Shown here piece by piece: positions 1 to 11,602 of a stretch of DNA of 64,000 nt (its first letter is position 1; every line of letters starts with the position of its first letter). Location of the stretch: positions 16,719,459-16,783,458 of the forward strand of contig JBAIZL010000006.1 in NCBI GenBank assembly GCA_036971475.1, written 5' to 3'. The translations under genes and the position numbers were made by a program. The notes beneath the pieces were generated by a model, which searched no databases, was not told the origin of the DNA, and was given only the letters and a program-made list of their open reading frames with translations. The stretch comes from Prosapia bicincta. Taxonomy: Eukaryota > Arthropoda > Insecta > Hemiptera > Cercopidae.

Positions 1-68
<68 letters not shown>
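1..68. repeat. (TA)n microsatellite
   Basis: An uninterrupted TA dinucleotide run occupies the start of the window and grades into TATG/TACA variants up to about 100. It may continue outside the window. Confidence 0.95.
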
Positions 69-76
<8 letters not shown>

Positions 77-656
77 ATGTATATATACATACATACATGT
101 GTATTAAAACTAAATTTTTAAAACAATATTAGAAACCTAAATTTTGTAGCACATACAAATTGATTTTGTTAGTTGTAATAGTTGTTAATTAAATTTTAAA
201 AGTATAAAAATCCCATAGTGGAATTGGAGATACCAAAAGTGTAACACTTAGTTTAAATTCATGTTATAGCATTTCTCTGTAATCTTGAGCATTTTATAAC
301 TGCTTTAATTATAATGATGAACAGTATTTTAGCCAAATATTTATTGATACCTAATAATGTTCTGCTCAGTAAACATAATAAATTATAGAATTCTGTAAAA
401 TAATAAAACGCTTTAATAATTTAAAAAAATGTTATTTGTAATTATATGCTTTCGTAAATATTGTTAATGTCACAATGTGAATTGAAGAGGGAAAAGTGGG
501 TTTTTGTGATTGTTGAACAGCTGTTTTCAACAAACAAAAATGTACAATTTACTATTTATTAAAACTAACAGCCTCTGATGGGAGGTGCTGTAGATATTGT
601 AGGAAAGCTTATTTGTTGTGCTTTTTGCCCTTCTACATTGTATGTTAGTATAAACA

Positions 657-715
<59 letters not shown>

Positions 716-2447
716 TTATAAATATTACAATAAATCTAGAAAATTAGTGTAAAGTAAAATATTGAACTAGACAAATTTCTCAGAGGTATAATGCACAGTA
801 GATGACTTTTTTCTGTTTTTCTACATATCAAGTTAAAATAAAAATGCAAAGTATTTTCTCAGATATAAAAAAAAAAACTATTTGATGCACCAATTTCAGT
901 AATTGTTCACACAGGTTAAAAATCTTTGTGAACAGTTATTTTGAAACCTTGTATAGATATTTAAAAGCTTCTGTGAGTGTACAAGTGTGTGTGTTACCAC
1001 TAATTTTTTAAAAATGATGTTTTTTTAAAATTTGAAACTTGAACATTGTCATTTTGTAAGATGTGCTGATGTGACTTACTGAACTGTAGTTTGTAAATAC
1101 AAAGATTCTGTGTGCTTCTCGAATGTGACATCACATCTCTCCACTATTCAATCCATTGACCAAATCTTTTAATTCCTAAACTTTAGTTAATTTTAAATAA
1201 AATTTTTAACTACGCAGATGTTAAGAATCAGTAAACATTTTGTGGATTTAACATTCAGCTTTCTCTTCACGACTGAAAAATTGTATAACTAATGTCAAGT
1301 GTTCTAAACACCTATATTTGCATAAAATTATTTTATAGAACTATCCAAATACTTGTCAGAACTGTGATTGTGATATATTTTACTTTTTTATTAATAAATT
1401 TTAAGAATAAAGTAAAATTTAAAACTACAAAAACTGTTTTAATCTTTAATAAGCTTTCTGTTTCTGAAAGAAAACTGCACCTGGTTGTCAATTGTTTAGA
1501 TTCATTTAAAGTAATACAGGTTTGAAATGTGTTATTTAATAGAAATTAATTTGTTACCTAACCTTCAAACAAGTTATAAATGGATGAATACACATCATTA
1601 GAGCATAGAGATATAAATTAATTCACAAGTATAAATTTAAATGTGAATAAAAGTGTTTTGATTATGATCATGGCTTAGTTATTAAACAAACATTTTCACT
1701 TATTCCTGTAAATAACTTTCACCCCAGCCAGTGGATGTACAAAGTTCCTCCATTTGTATATTTTTTTTTGCCAAAAGAAATGTTACCGAAGAAAAAACTA
1801 AACTTATAAGAGGTAATATAAACGAGTGTATCAAGTTGTTTACAGTGTTTTCTTGCTGTTTTTGACTGTTTGTGTTGTTAACATGCCTAGGCCTGACTTG
1901 AGTTTTTGTTGGTGCTAGTATATATTTTGTATTAGAACAAGTTGAATGGTACAAAAATCCATGATAAATTTATAAATAAATGGCCATTTTGTTGTCTTTT
2001 TTAGTTATATTTATTTTTTTATTCTTCACTACATTTATCATTGGAAAAATGTTTATTTCAAATGCTGTAAATAATATTCTGCTGTAATACTAGATGAAAT
2101 GAAATGAAATGTAATTGTAATTGTAATTTTTGTCTATCATATCCAGTTCATACTATTATGGTTATTAATATAAATTAATAATATATTAGGATAATATTAA
2201 TCAATATAATAGTTGTTTAGAAATTATAAAATGAAAAATAAACCATTGACCTTATGGTGTTGTGTTTTTGTTTTGTGGTGCCTAACCTTTAATGTAATTA
2301 AACCCTATTACCCAAACGAGTAATCATTGTGGTCGAAGAGTGGAATACTAGCAACACAGTTGCAGAAGTTCACATGTTTTCTGCTTGAATTTACTTGGTA
2401 GTAGGGCTGCCAATATTCTCTTCTTCGGCTGCAATCTTTACTTGGTC
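69..2447. other. AT-rich non-coding stretch with (TA)n at 661-711
   Basis: I see no supported gene. A second (TA)n run lies at about 661-711, and short GAAAT and TAATTG iterations at about 2094-2130. Short open frames here have no recognisable domains and have the composition expected of chance AT-rich ORFs. Confidence 0.6.
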
Positions 2448-4918
2448 TTAACCCTTTCAGCCCCAAATTATGTTTCATTTTCAGAAGAAAAAAAATAAAT
2501 AGCACACATCTTCTACATTATATAATACATGATAAAAAATATTTTTTCAAGATGTATACTTAACCGGTTTTTCAAAAATTAACTGATGGCATCATTGTCA
2601 CTACAAATTTTGAACTACTATACACTTGAGTTCTTTAAGTCTTATTTACATGTTTAAAAATGATTTTTATTACATGAAGTAAAATAAATTAAATTAATTA
2701 TTGCTTTAAACAAATCAAATATATATTTACACGAAAAGTTTGTTATACTTGTGAAATTTATAAAAACAATTTTTGTGTTTAGTAAAAAACAAGGAAATAT
2801 TCCATTTTCACACTTAATTCTTGAATATACTGTGATACAAAATTTGCAACGCTGCTTTGGTTCTAAATGTTGTGGCCAATGTCCCATTTGGTCATATCTT
2901 GCGTCTTGATTTGGGAGTGGTGCTACCATTCTCCGTTTTTGTGGCTGAGTTGGAGAAAGAGGTGGACGGCCTCTTTTCTTTAAAATAATCTTGTTGGCTC
3001 TCCTTAAGGAATTACTTATAGAAGCTTTAAACTCTCATTAGTAATGTCAACAATGTACAAATCCACCGACATGTTGTGTAAATCAACCCCACCCATTCTA
3101 CGATTATATTAAGCTACATCTGCTGGAGAGAGCACATTAATTTCTGTTTATCTTTGGAACTATACCGCATGCACTGATGCATTGGTTCCTTTCCCACATA
3201 GGTTGATGCCAAGTGGACGCATTTGTTGTCGAATCATTTTACAGATAAACTAAATATCAGTAAACACTTCAGAACTGCCTCTGCCTATCTTTTTCAATTT
3301 CTTATTAGAAGGAAATGGATCATCTTGAAGTCTTTTTGGTCTGACTGTACCGCATGCAACTCTTGATTTTTTAATTCAACTAATAGAGCATGTGAAGTTA
3401 ACTAGTTAACAATAAATAATTTATGGTTCTTGTTTCTGGGAATATTTTTAAATAGCTACAATATCCCCACTTATTCCAAGGCCTGTTGCTGGAGAGGTTG
3501 TTCTACCAACATATATTTCTGTATCATATACAATTCCTGAACTGCCTCCACCTCTAGCAAATATTTTTATCTCCCAATTGTGGGGTTTCTTCTGCATGTA
3601 TTTTTTCAGGGAGCGTCCCTTGAAATGAATTATCATTTCATCCACAGCGTTACATTCTTCAACAGCGCCAGGCAATGTTTCTAAATTTTCATTGAGCGCA
3701 TTATAGAATGGTGTAATTTTAAATAGTTTGTCATGTGTTAGATCACTGACAGGTACCATTTTACAATTGTCATTTACATGAATGTAATTTCTTAATTTTT
3801 CGAAGCGATTTCTGGACATAGTGTCTGCAATCAAATTGTGTAGTTAATGACTAATACATTCAGTATGCATGCATCCTAACAATACAACGTAATATGGATA
3901 CCGATAAATTGTTCTATTTCTGTAATACTTGTGTTTATAGAATTACCAGTTTTCTGAGGAATACAGATTTGTCTGATCTAAAATATTTTTAATCATAGCT
4001 TCATCACAAATTTTTTTAAATAGTCATATGGGGATGTAAGGAAATTAATACTCGCATACAGGGTTTATATGAGTAATATCTCCTTGTCCCATGTAATTTT
4101 TTTTCTCTGTCTGTTTTCTGCTGTGATAGTATTTTGTGTTTTTGTTTCTTGTTGAAGACGAACTGCAGAAGGCAATTCATCGTCTTGAAATTCATGACCA
4201 TCTTTATATTCAATTTTGTAATTCAAAGACAATACAGAGATGAAATTTTCAGTTTGGGCTAAATCAAATACAAAAGAATTGTTTCTATTCATAATGGCCC
4301 TATCAGAAATGTCAAGTTCTACAATAGAATTCACATCCGAAAAATCAGACACGTTTCCATCCTTCAGTAAATAGAAAATTTTCTTAGGTCTCTTGAATTT
4401 TGCAGTCCATTATGAAAATAATAGTAACTAATAAATTACACTAACAAATGTCACTAAAATGAACAACTACTTAAATATTGGCTTCTATTTACAACCAACA
4501 AACATAACCTAAACAGACCCCACTGATGCCAAATGGAATCACACAATTAGAAAAAAATATTACTTGAAAATAAAACGCAGTTTTTTAAATGTAAAATGCT
4601 AGTTAGGTTATATAAACTTTAATTTTGATAATTAAACACTAAAATATAAAGAAAACATAATAACTTATTTAGTAAAAAGAGTAAACACAAACTGCTTCTC
4701 AAAACCCAAACACCATGTGGTAAATGTAAGCAGCAGCTGGCCATTTCAGAAGCCAGACCTAATCAGTGAGAACAACATTATTTGTTGCCAACATAAAAGT
4801 ATAAAACTATGTTATGATATATGATACCAAATGGAATCATTGAGCCATTTCAGTGTTATTTTATGAAGGATAAAGTTGATGACGTCAGATGGCATCATTA
4901 TGTCTGAAAGGGTTTTAA
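2448..4918 (-). mobile_element. piggyBac DNA transposon, decayed, with TTAA ends
   Basis: The element is bounded by TTAA at 2448-2451 and 4915-4918. Just inside the left TTAA is CCCTTTCAG (2452-2460). The right end carries its inverted complement (4904-4912), with two extra bases before the TTAA. Length, about 2.47 kb, is typical of an autonomous piggyBac. The interior encodes pieces of a piggyBac transposase on the minus strand. TTAA target duplication is the family's hallmark; the ends here are by-eye calls supported by the coding content between them. Confidence 0.85.
2780..4352 (-). pseudogene. piggyBac-type (DDE_Tnp_1_7) transposase, broken
   Basis: Three pieces of one transposase lie in order on the minus strand. 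At 4065-4352 is an acidic N-terminal part ending in a basic KKITWD stretch. At 3448-3834 is the catalytic core start, with MSRNRFEKLRNYIHVND, then NAVDEMIIHFKGRS and an IKIFARGG stretch, all typical of piggyBac domains; VDEMI carries the first catalytic Asp of the family. At about 2830-2929 is the C-terminal Cys-rich finger start (RYDQMGHWPQH, then RCKFC). Between 2930 and 3447 the frame is broken by stops and shifts, although IGRGSSEVFTDI is still readable near 3260. The copy cannot make a full transposase. It may be distantly related to domesticated PGBD proteins, but the TTAA ends argue for an ordinary dead transposon. Confidence 0.85.
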
Positions 4919-7479
4919 CTTACTTTGGATCAAACTAAATACAGAAAATTAACAGTATTTAATTATTTTACACATTAATTACAGAAGACGTTCTCAACCG
5001 TTCTTACTCTATGCCAAGCTTTGAATACTGATATGAAGTAACCTGAATCCATTATCCAAGAAGCTCAGTATAGCTTTTACTCGGTGTTGGTCAGTAGTGT
5101 ATTCTTGTGCATATACGAAATGAACAATAACAGTGGGAGCCTAAAATCTAAAGCAAACTTCAAACTATAAGTAACTATGTTTTTACTAATTATGATTATA
5201 CATAATAACCAATTAACAAATAATAAATTAACAATAAATAACTACAAAATTATATATAAAATAATTGCACTTGTTCAAAAAATATAATAATTAGTGCTTT
5301 ATAAGTAAGAATATTTTTGTAGCAAAATATAACTCAATTGACGTGAGGAATTGATTCGTACCTGCTAGTGTCCGCGGCATGCATGTATTTACATCTTGCA
5401 ATGGGTAAAGGGTTACGAAAATAATTTAATAAAAACTGTTTCAAAAATGAGAATTAAGCAAGTAGTGAATAAAAAAACACCCAAGTTTTTTTAATATATT
5501 ACTCAATAATTAGTTAGGCTTATACAGAAGAGAAAATATTACCCAGAGGAAAGAAGAAGCCATTTTGTTAGAAATTTACGTGTCAAATTAAGTAAATACT
5601 ATGTAACAAAGATTTCATAAGAAATTTAATAAGGACCCACTGAGTTCTGAATGGTCTTACTACAACATTTAAACTCTGTTTAGTATAAGCAATTGTTCTT
5701 GTGCAAGAGAAAACCTACTGGTTTTCATCAACCCCAGTAGCAAATGTCGCAGATGTGTATGTAGGTTTTATTTTTAGTCCGCCCAAATTAACTGCTTCTG
5801 GCAGAGAATAAGGGATGTCGAAAACAACAGTGTGAAAAGTTCTCCATAAATGTTTATTATTCAAAGGATACCATTTACAACTATTGAACCATCTATCTTA
5901 TTGTGATAAAACACGTTGGCTTGTTTTAATCAGAAAAAAGTGTCGCTAAACGAAGGTTTTCTAAACAATTTAATTTTTAGCCAAGAAGCTACATTCCTTA
6001 TTAGTGACAAAGTAAACTGTCAATGAATGGGTTTGGACAATTTTCGTGCAATCTCTCATAGGGTCTTTTTATGGAAACTATAGCGATCGGCATCATTTAC
6101 CTGGACATGTTACAATTATGACTTATGCCTCAGCTGCAACTTCTATTTAATTTTCCAATAAGATGGTAGTTTAACCGTAATGACCTTCAACAGTATTTTA
6201 ACACATACTGTGACCACCAAGATCACAACCCTCTCTCAAGATGTGATTTTTCAAAAGATCAAACCTACATATCACTGACCTAAGAGTCGTATTGTTATTG
6301 ATATCAACTCTATCAAAAGTGACACGTTTGACAAGAGCAAGATATTCATTTAGATGTGTGTTGTATAACATTTATAGGTTTGAAAATGCTCAAGTGCTTT
6401 GTCGTTTAGCACTTGTTTCATTCTTATTAGTGAAATGGATTTTTTATTATTAGTATTTTTAACTTTCAAGTTTGTTACCAAACTCCCTGTATAAGGTAAC
6501 TTTAGGGGAGAAAGTTTTACCTGTAATATCAGCCACTTTTGAAAAGTTAATGAGGGGTTGTTATTGTCAACTTGTATTATATTTTGTTACAAATGTTACA
6601 CCTCTGGTAATTTTGTCAAAAATTCAGATTCATATGAGATAATTTGATAAAATTGTTTCAACAGTTTTGCTGTTTCTAAAGCTACTTGTGAATAATCAGT
6701 AACAAAGATTAACTAAAAATCAACTTAGTTTGATTTCAGTGTTCAAAAATTCTAAACGTGATCAGGGTAGAGAGATTTCATAGGGATCTCTTGTCAACTT
6801 AATAGCCTAGTTTTGTAAACTAACATGTCGAAAATAATCTTCAGTTTCAGTTACGGTGTTATGAGCTCTAATATAAAATCTGTCAGCTAATTTACTAAGT
6901 ATAAAGGAAGGAATTTAATATAAAAGATATGAGTTATTTTATATTAAGTCTATTATATGAGTCTTTCAATATTGGAAAGGATTAAAAGTTTATTTCTGAA
7001 CTCTGAATGCAGCATTGTAGAACAGATATGTTCCCTGTGAAACTTTTTAGCTAAATTATAAGCCTTTGGAAAGTTTTTCTGACTTTGTAGTTTCAGTTTC
7101 AGAAAGTAGAGTGCAGTAGAAGCTAGGCCCAGACCTAAACAACGTTTTTATATCTATTTGTTAAAATCCTTAATGGTCAATATTTTAAAATGATAAATGT
7201 TATGTATCTGAGATAAAAAGAAATGCCCTTAATATACCAAAATTTAGAATCCACCAAGCAACCATAAAATAGCATAATATTTTTAGCTCACTACATACAT
7301 TTTCTCTGAGAGTAAAAATGCTCTCAACACACCATTTAATTTTTAAACAATTTCTGAAGAAGGGCGCTAGGGCCCTCTTGGTAGTCATGACTCCCCTAAA
7401 CTATGCCTATCCAAAAAATAAATCCTGAAACTGCTCCTGGCAGAGTGGTTCAAAAAAGGCTGGTAAATATGCTAAGTAA
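4919..7479. other. AT-rich stretch without recognised genes
   Basis: No open frame with recognisable domains, no RNA gene and no clear repeat boundary was seen. The last 150 bases before 7480 become more GC-rich and probably already belong to the LINE fragment that follows. Confidence 0.5.
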
Positions 7480-7700
7480 TACGCTCTTTTCCTTTGCGGT
7501 AGGCAAATGCTCCTGGTCGAGCAATTGAAGATCTGATGTATTCAACAAGCCTAATTCGGCTCCAGTCTGACTATACTTTTCTATCCTTTGCCAGTCATAG
7601 AGCCACACCAGATCTGGCTTTGGTTCAGGCAGGTTTGTCTAACATGTCCTCCCTACACCTTAAGAATGTGGACATCGAGCCCTCTTCCTCAGAGTAATTT
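7480..7700 (+). pseudogene. LINE endonuclease fragment (C-terminal half)
   Basis: An open segment of 64 codons from about 7503 to the TAA at 7695-7697 reads ANAPGRAIEDL, then YTFLSFASHRATPDLALVQA. The pattern N-x-G-R-x-I-E-D-L ... Y-T-F ... T-P-D-L-x-L-V is the late part of the apurinic-type endonuclease of non-LTR retrotransposons, just before the SDH motif, which is missing here. It first looks like a terminal host exon, with an AG before it and an AATAAA at 7748. However, the protein downstream of this domain (the EN-RT linker) resumes on the same strand at 10,388, after a Penelope-like element. The two parts are best read as one LINE copy split by that insertion. Confidence 0.7.
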
Positions 7701-7792
7701 CAAAAAATGTTACTATTTATTAGGAATATACTGTGGTTGAATTTAATAATAAATACACAAAAACCTCTTAACCACAAACTTTCTTTATTTTA

Positions 7793-7835
7793 CCCTTATG
7801 TACATTTCAGTTACAAAGTAACCATCCTCAGAGGG
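7793..7835 (-). ncRNA. Hammerhead-ribozyme motif in PLE terminal repeat (canonical core)
   Basis: Read on the minus strand: stem I CCCU; core CUGAGGA (matches CUGANGA) plus U; stem II GGUUAC, loop UUU, partner GUAACU (6 pairs, one G-U); GAAA; palindrome UGUACA; then U and A; and the stem I partner AGGG. This is the order of a minimal type I hammerhead, the kind reported in PLE terminal repeats. Stem I is only 4 bp and stem III is a palindrome without a proper loop, so activity may depend on a dimer, as proposed for other PLE hammerheads. Activity is inferred, not shown. Confidence 0.75.
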
Positions 7836-8076
7836 ATAACATACAAAGACTGATTAACGCTAGAAAAATACCTTATTTATAATCTACAGAATTAGTCACT
7901 CCCACTCCAACCTCTGCGGCCCCACCTGTTAATCAAGGCGTAGCCACGCCCATCGAGTGAAAGCAAGATATCTTACGTCAACTTACTAAAATATAAATTA
8001 AAAATACAATAAATACATAATTAAAATTGTTTTTGAAATTATAACCAACACAAAATTTAATATAAAAATCATAATT

Positions 8077-10308
8077 CTATTTAACAAATGAATATAAAAT
8101 TGAATGAGGAATAGGACCTTTATCAGAATTTAATAAATTCTCAAGTTTATGTTTACTAATTTTTAAACTTTCGAAACTATTTAACAACTTATTAGTTCTA
8201 ACATTCTTAATTAACTTGACATTATTAACATCTAGATTGTGATTGGTCTCTAAAATATGGGCAGCAATACTAGACTTGTCAGATCTTTGGTATTTAATAT
8301 TCCTAATATGTTCCTTAAATCTAGTTATTACTTTTCGTCTTGTCTGCCCAATATACATTTTATCACAATCCTTACAATTAACTTGGGAAATCCCTGATTT
8401 ATCAAGTGTTTCTACTTTATCTTTTGCATTACCTAATAAATTTTTTAGGTTATTATGATTTTTATACGCAACTCTTAATTTAACATTCTTAAAAATTCCC
8501 TCCAGCGCTTTGGTTAAAACTTTGTCAAAAGGTAAACTAATAAAACGGCTATCTTCTTTAGTTTCCAAAGGTAATGTTGTTAATTTCTTCCGAAAAATCC
8601 TAATCTTTTGCTTCCCAAGGAAATTATAAATAATTTTACGTTCATAACCATTAAATTCTGCTGTACTTTTAATATGTTCTAATTCAATATCAAAACGTCT
8701 TTTACTCAAAGGAATATTAATCAACCTATTAACTAAAGAATTAAAAGCTGCAAATTTGTGTTCGTTACAATGGTTAGATTCGTTTGGAATAAATCTATCA
8801 TTGGATGTTGGCTTTCTATAAATATCAAAAACTATTTTTTCTCTATTTCTAATACAATAGACATCAAGAAACGGTAAACGTTTATCTTTTTCAATTTCAT
8901 AAGTAAATCTAATATTAGTATGTTGATCATTGATGATCCTTAGAAATGGATCTATTTGAAATTCTTTAATATTAAATATAGCAAAAATATCATCAACGTA
9001 TCTTATCCAGACATGAGGAAAATATTTAAGTTTCTTTTTCAATCCTAATTCAAAATGACTCATAAAGAGTTCTGCTAAAAAAGGTGATAGGCTGTTTCCC
9101 ATTGTTGTACCATCTTTTTGTTTATAAAAATTATTATTAAATTGAAAATAATTATTATTCATACAATAATTAGTTGATTTTACAAACTGGTCAACTCTTT
9201 CAATATCGACATCATTCTCAATTAAAAACTCTTTTAACAAATTTAAAGTTTCCGTTACCGGAATACTTGGAAACAGAGAACAAACATCAAAAGAAACTAA
9301 AATTTCTTCATCTGTTAATCTAATATTCTTAACCTTCTCTACAAAATCAAGTGTATTCTTAACCGAAAATGATGCCAACTTACATTTAAAAAAACTGAAT
9401 TCTTTAACTAACCATTTAGATAACATATAGGTTGGTGAATCAATTCCCGACACAATTGGCCTCACGGCATCGCCTACTTTATGTATTTTTGGGAGACAAT
9501 ACAACCTAGGTAATACAGGATTAGAAACATTAAATTTAAAGACATCTTTCTTTGAAATGACTAAATTACATTCCTTAATAACGTTTACTGTTTCTTTAAC
9601 AAATTTATTTAACAGATTTTTTGACAATTTATCATAAGGTCCCGTTTCTAACAAATTGTTAACTCTATTAATATAATCTTCTTTTTTCAAAACAACAACA
9701 GTGTTACTCTTGTCAGCTTTGAGGTAGTAACAATCTTTTCCTTTTAACTGTTTTATTAAACTTAACTCGTGGTTGAATCCAGTAGACATCTTTCTTCTTA
9801 GAACCTCCAAATTCTCTTCAATCTTGATTTTACAAGCCTTCCTAACATAGTTCTTGCTAGTTTCATTTAATGAAGATATACCACTTTCAACGTGTGCCAC
9901 TAATTCTCCTAAGTTATTTTTGATATTATCAGAAACGGAAAACTTTAACCCTTTACCTAACATGCACAACTCCTTCTTGGAGAAAGCGATATCAGTTTCG
10001 TTTTTAATTAACTTAGAATTCTGATCATCGGTAGTACAACCTTTATAACCAACTGACACCTTTTTGGTTAAATCACTAAATTTACTATCTAATGTCCTAA
10101 CCTTGTTCTCAAGTTTATGTTCATTTACAATATAAACTTTTCTGCCAAATTCATCCCAATCATTATAATTTTCTTTTCCTAATTTCAAATGTAAATCATA
10201 CAACTCCAGTTCTGTATTACTTAATTTGCCATACAAAAATTTAATCTCCAAATCTAACCATTTCTTTTTGGCAAATAATAAAACTTTATCAGTTCTAGAA
10301 TTCTTCAA
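8077..10308 (-). CDS. Penelope-like reverse transcriptase with GIY-YIG endonuclease
   Basis: The predicted protein is about 743 aa. In order: a Lys-rich N-terminal region; the PLE signature LPKIHK (about 273-278); RT motif A SFDVCSLF (about 339-346); motif B TMGNSLSPFLAELF (about 402-415); catalytic RYVDD (about 437-441); then a thumb and linker with the IYRKPTSNDRFIP signature; and a GIY-YIG nuclease whose second half is MYIGQTRRK with RFKEH (about 651-668). PLE proteins copy their RNA at a chromosomal nick, probably made by the GIY-YIG domain. No ATG lies at the start: the frame opens after a TAG at 10333-10335 and codon 1 here is TTG, with the first Met near residue 116. The true start may lie in an upstream exon, since Penelope is known to carry an intron, or the ATG may be lost. 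No internal stop or frameshift was seen. Confidence 0.9.
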   Translation of the reverse strand: MKNSRTDKVLLFAKKKWLDLEIKFLYGKLSNTELELYDLHLKLGKENYNDWDEFGRKVYIVNEHKLENKVRTLDSKFSDLTKKVSVGYKGCTTDDQNSKLIKNETDIAFSKKELCMLGKGLKFSVSDNIKNNLGELVAHVESGISSLNETSKNYVRKACKIKIEENLEVLRRKMSTGFNHELSLIKQLKGKDCYYLKADKSNTVVVLKKEDYINRVNNLLETGPYDKLSKNLLNKFVKETVNVIKECNLVISKKDVFKFNVSNPVLPRLYCLPKIHKVGDAVRPIVSGIDSPTYMLSKWLVKEFSFFKCKLASFSVKNTLDFVEKVKNIRLTDEEILVSFDVCSLFPSIPVTETLNLLKEFLIENDVDIERVDQFVKSTNYCMNNNYFQFNNNFYKQKDGTTMGNSLSPFLAELFMSHFELGLKKKLKYFPHVWIRYVDDIFAIFNIKEFQIDPFLRIINDQHTNIRFTYEIEKDKRLPFLDVYCIRNREKIVFDIYRKPTSNDRFIPNESNHCNEHKFAAFNSLVNRLINIPLSKRRFDIELEHIKSTAEFNGYERKIIYNFLGKQKIRIFRKKLTTLPLETKEDSRFISLPFDKVLTKALEGIFKNVKLRVAYKNHNNLKNLLGNAKDKVETLDKSGISQVNCKDCDKMYIGQTRRKVITRFKEHIRNIKYQRSDKSSIAAHILETNHNLDVNNVKLIKNVRTNKLLNSFESLKISKHKLENLLNSDKGPIPHSILYSFVK

Positions 10309-10387
10309 TTTAATATTAATTCCGGAAACACACTAAACTTTCTACATTTTTTTAAGAAATTTAATGTCTTCTAACAAGTAAAATGTT

Positions 10388-10707
10388 TCTCTTCCTAAAC
10401 CCCAACTATCGAGATGGAATGTCAAGAAAGTTGACAGGCAAAAGTTTAAAGCGGTTAGTAACAAAATGGTCATACCTAATCTAATAACTGATAAACCAGA
10501 TCTTTCCGCATCAGTCTTTGTTAAAGGCATTATTAACGCTACCAAAAAGTGTATATCTAGGGGTTTTGTCAGAAAATACAGGTCTCTATGGAATAAAGGA
10601 CTCAAGTGTACCTAGAAGGGAGCGGAACCTAGCCAGGAAAACAGCCAAAACCACAAAGCAGATCACTGACTGCATAAGACTCACTTTAAAAAATCAAAAT
10701 GTTAACT
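10388..10707 (+). pseudogene. LINE fragment: linker between endonuclease and RT
   Basis: The frame from about 10388 reads NVSLPKPQLSRWNVKKVD, then a segment ending ATKKCISRGFVRKY and SLWNKGLK before a stop. The W-N-x-K-K-x-D ... K-K-x-I-x-R-G pattern is the segment that joins the endonuclease and reverse transcriptase in CR1/Jockey-like LINEs. After a frameshift, ERNLARKTAKTTKQITDCIR continues the same region until about 10707. Together with 7480-7700 it represents one 5'-to-3' ordered, truncated LINE copy interrupted by the Penelope-like element. The RT itself is absent. Confidence 0.7.
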
Positions 10708-11270
10708 GACAGAAACTAGGTTGAATGCAAATTCCTCAAAAATGTTTATTTTTTATTGCATTACGCTAATGCTTCTTTTTTTTAATGTCTAAGAGTCATT
10801 AAGAATAAAATAGCCTACTGGTTGTTAAATATGTTAAAGCTGCTACTAGTCTTTATTGAACATCTTTTTGTTATAGTTATATTTTGTGGATATACATTGC
10901 ATATCTTTGTCCATAATTTAGTTGATGAGTCCCTAATGTATAAGTAAAAGAATCATAATAGTTATAAAAAACATAAATATATATTAAATAACACATTACT
11001 CTATTGCATAGTGAACTACATCATTTTGTACTTAGACAGGATATAATTGTCTTGCAGCTAGTTTAACAAGGCTGTTTTTCTTATTATACAAAAACAAAAC
11101 ATCTAACCACTGAATCATTATAAGACATTGTACTGTATCAGAATGTCAATCTTAAGATGCAAAAACAATTAACCATACATTCTATATTAGTTTTAACTAT
11201 TTGTGGTAAAAACTATAATTTTTTAAAAAAATTTGTAGTCCATTACATTTAGTGAAACTTAATTAATCAT
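10708..11270. other. AT-rich spacer
   Basis: Nothing recognisable was seen on either strand. Confidence 0.5.
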
Positions 11271-11271
11271 G

Positions 11272-11446
11272 AAAGAAACAAATAAAAACATACACAAAAC
11301 TCACAAATTAATCATTTATTTACAGTTGTAAGTTAGAGTTTGTAGTAGTAACACTCACTGATAATGATGACTTGGTCATTGAAACGCGTATGAGTAAATA
11401 AATGATTAATTTGTGAGTTTTGTGTATGTTTTTATTTGTTTCTAAC
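11272..11446 (+). mobile_element. Fold-back element with hammerhead-like centre (family E)
   Basis: Two arms of about 55 bp are near-perfect inverted copies: the left arm (from GAAACAAATAAAAACATAC) is at about 11274-11332 and the right arm at about 11393-11445. The roughly 60-bp centre holds the hammerhead-like motif listed next. Structure and centre resemble an inverted PLE terminal-repeat pair without coding sequence, which is inference. Confidence 0.65.
11353..11395 (+). ncRNA. Hammerhead-like motif, family E (A at position 8)
   Basis: Stem I ACUCA pairs perfectly with UGAGU (11391-11395). Core is CUGAUAA plus U, where the canonical form is CUGANGA. Stem II GAUGAC, loop UUG, partner GUCAUU (6 pairs). 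Then GAAA, palindrome CGCG, U, A. The layout matches the copy at 7793-7835 element for element. The G8-to-A change leaves a C3-A8 mismatch, so this copy is probably inactive. Confidence 0.6.
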
Positions 11447-11486
11447 ATAACCTCACAAGCTAAGCTCAAAAAATATTTGTTTAATT

Positions 11487-11602
11487 AATCACGTTTACAT
11501 TACTAATGTCTATCCAAACTTTAAATTTTGTAAATTTATAAAAACTGTAAGTTTTTACAAAATTTAAAGTTCGGATAGTCATAACTAATGTAAAAGTGAT
11601 TA
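11487..11602. repeat. Fold-back repeat family H, copy 1
   Basis: Inverted arms containing AACTTTAAATTTTGTAAA and its complement, with CTATCC/GGATAG and TTACATTA/TAATGTAA outside them, surround a short centre. A diverged second copy lies at 23115-23256, so this is a dispersed family, not a chance hairpin. No coding capacity. Confidence 0.7.

Larger units (their letters stand above)
7715..10385 (-). mobile_element. Penelope-like element (family D), nearly complete
   Basis: A long minus-strand ORF with PLE-type reverse transcriptase and GIY-YIG endonuclease is followed on its 3' side by an untranslated segment carrying a hammerhead-like motif (7793-7835). The element sits between two parts of one LINE fragment (7480-7700 and 10388-10707), so its limits lie near 7700-7740 and 10310-10388. 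I did not identify an exact target duplication. A diverged relative of its 3' segment is at about 12030-12125. One long frame with no internal stop suggests a young copy. Confidence 0.8.

Noticed and set aside
2308..2505. Minus-strand ORF at the left piggyBac end as a host exon
   Set aside because: It crosses the transposon boundary at 2448 and has no recognisable domain.
7503..7697. Possible last exon of a host gene on the plus strand (AG before it, stop, AATAAA downstream)
   Set aside because: The translated pattern fits the end of a LINE endonuclease, and the matching linker continues at 10388 after the PLE.
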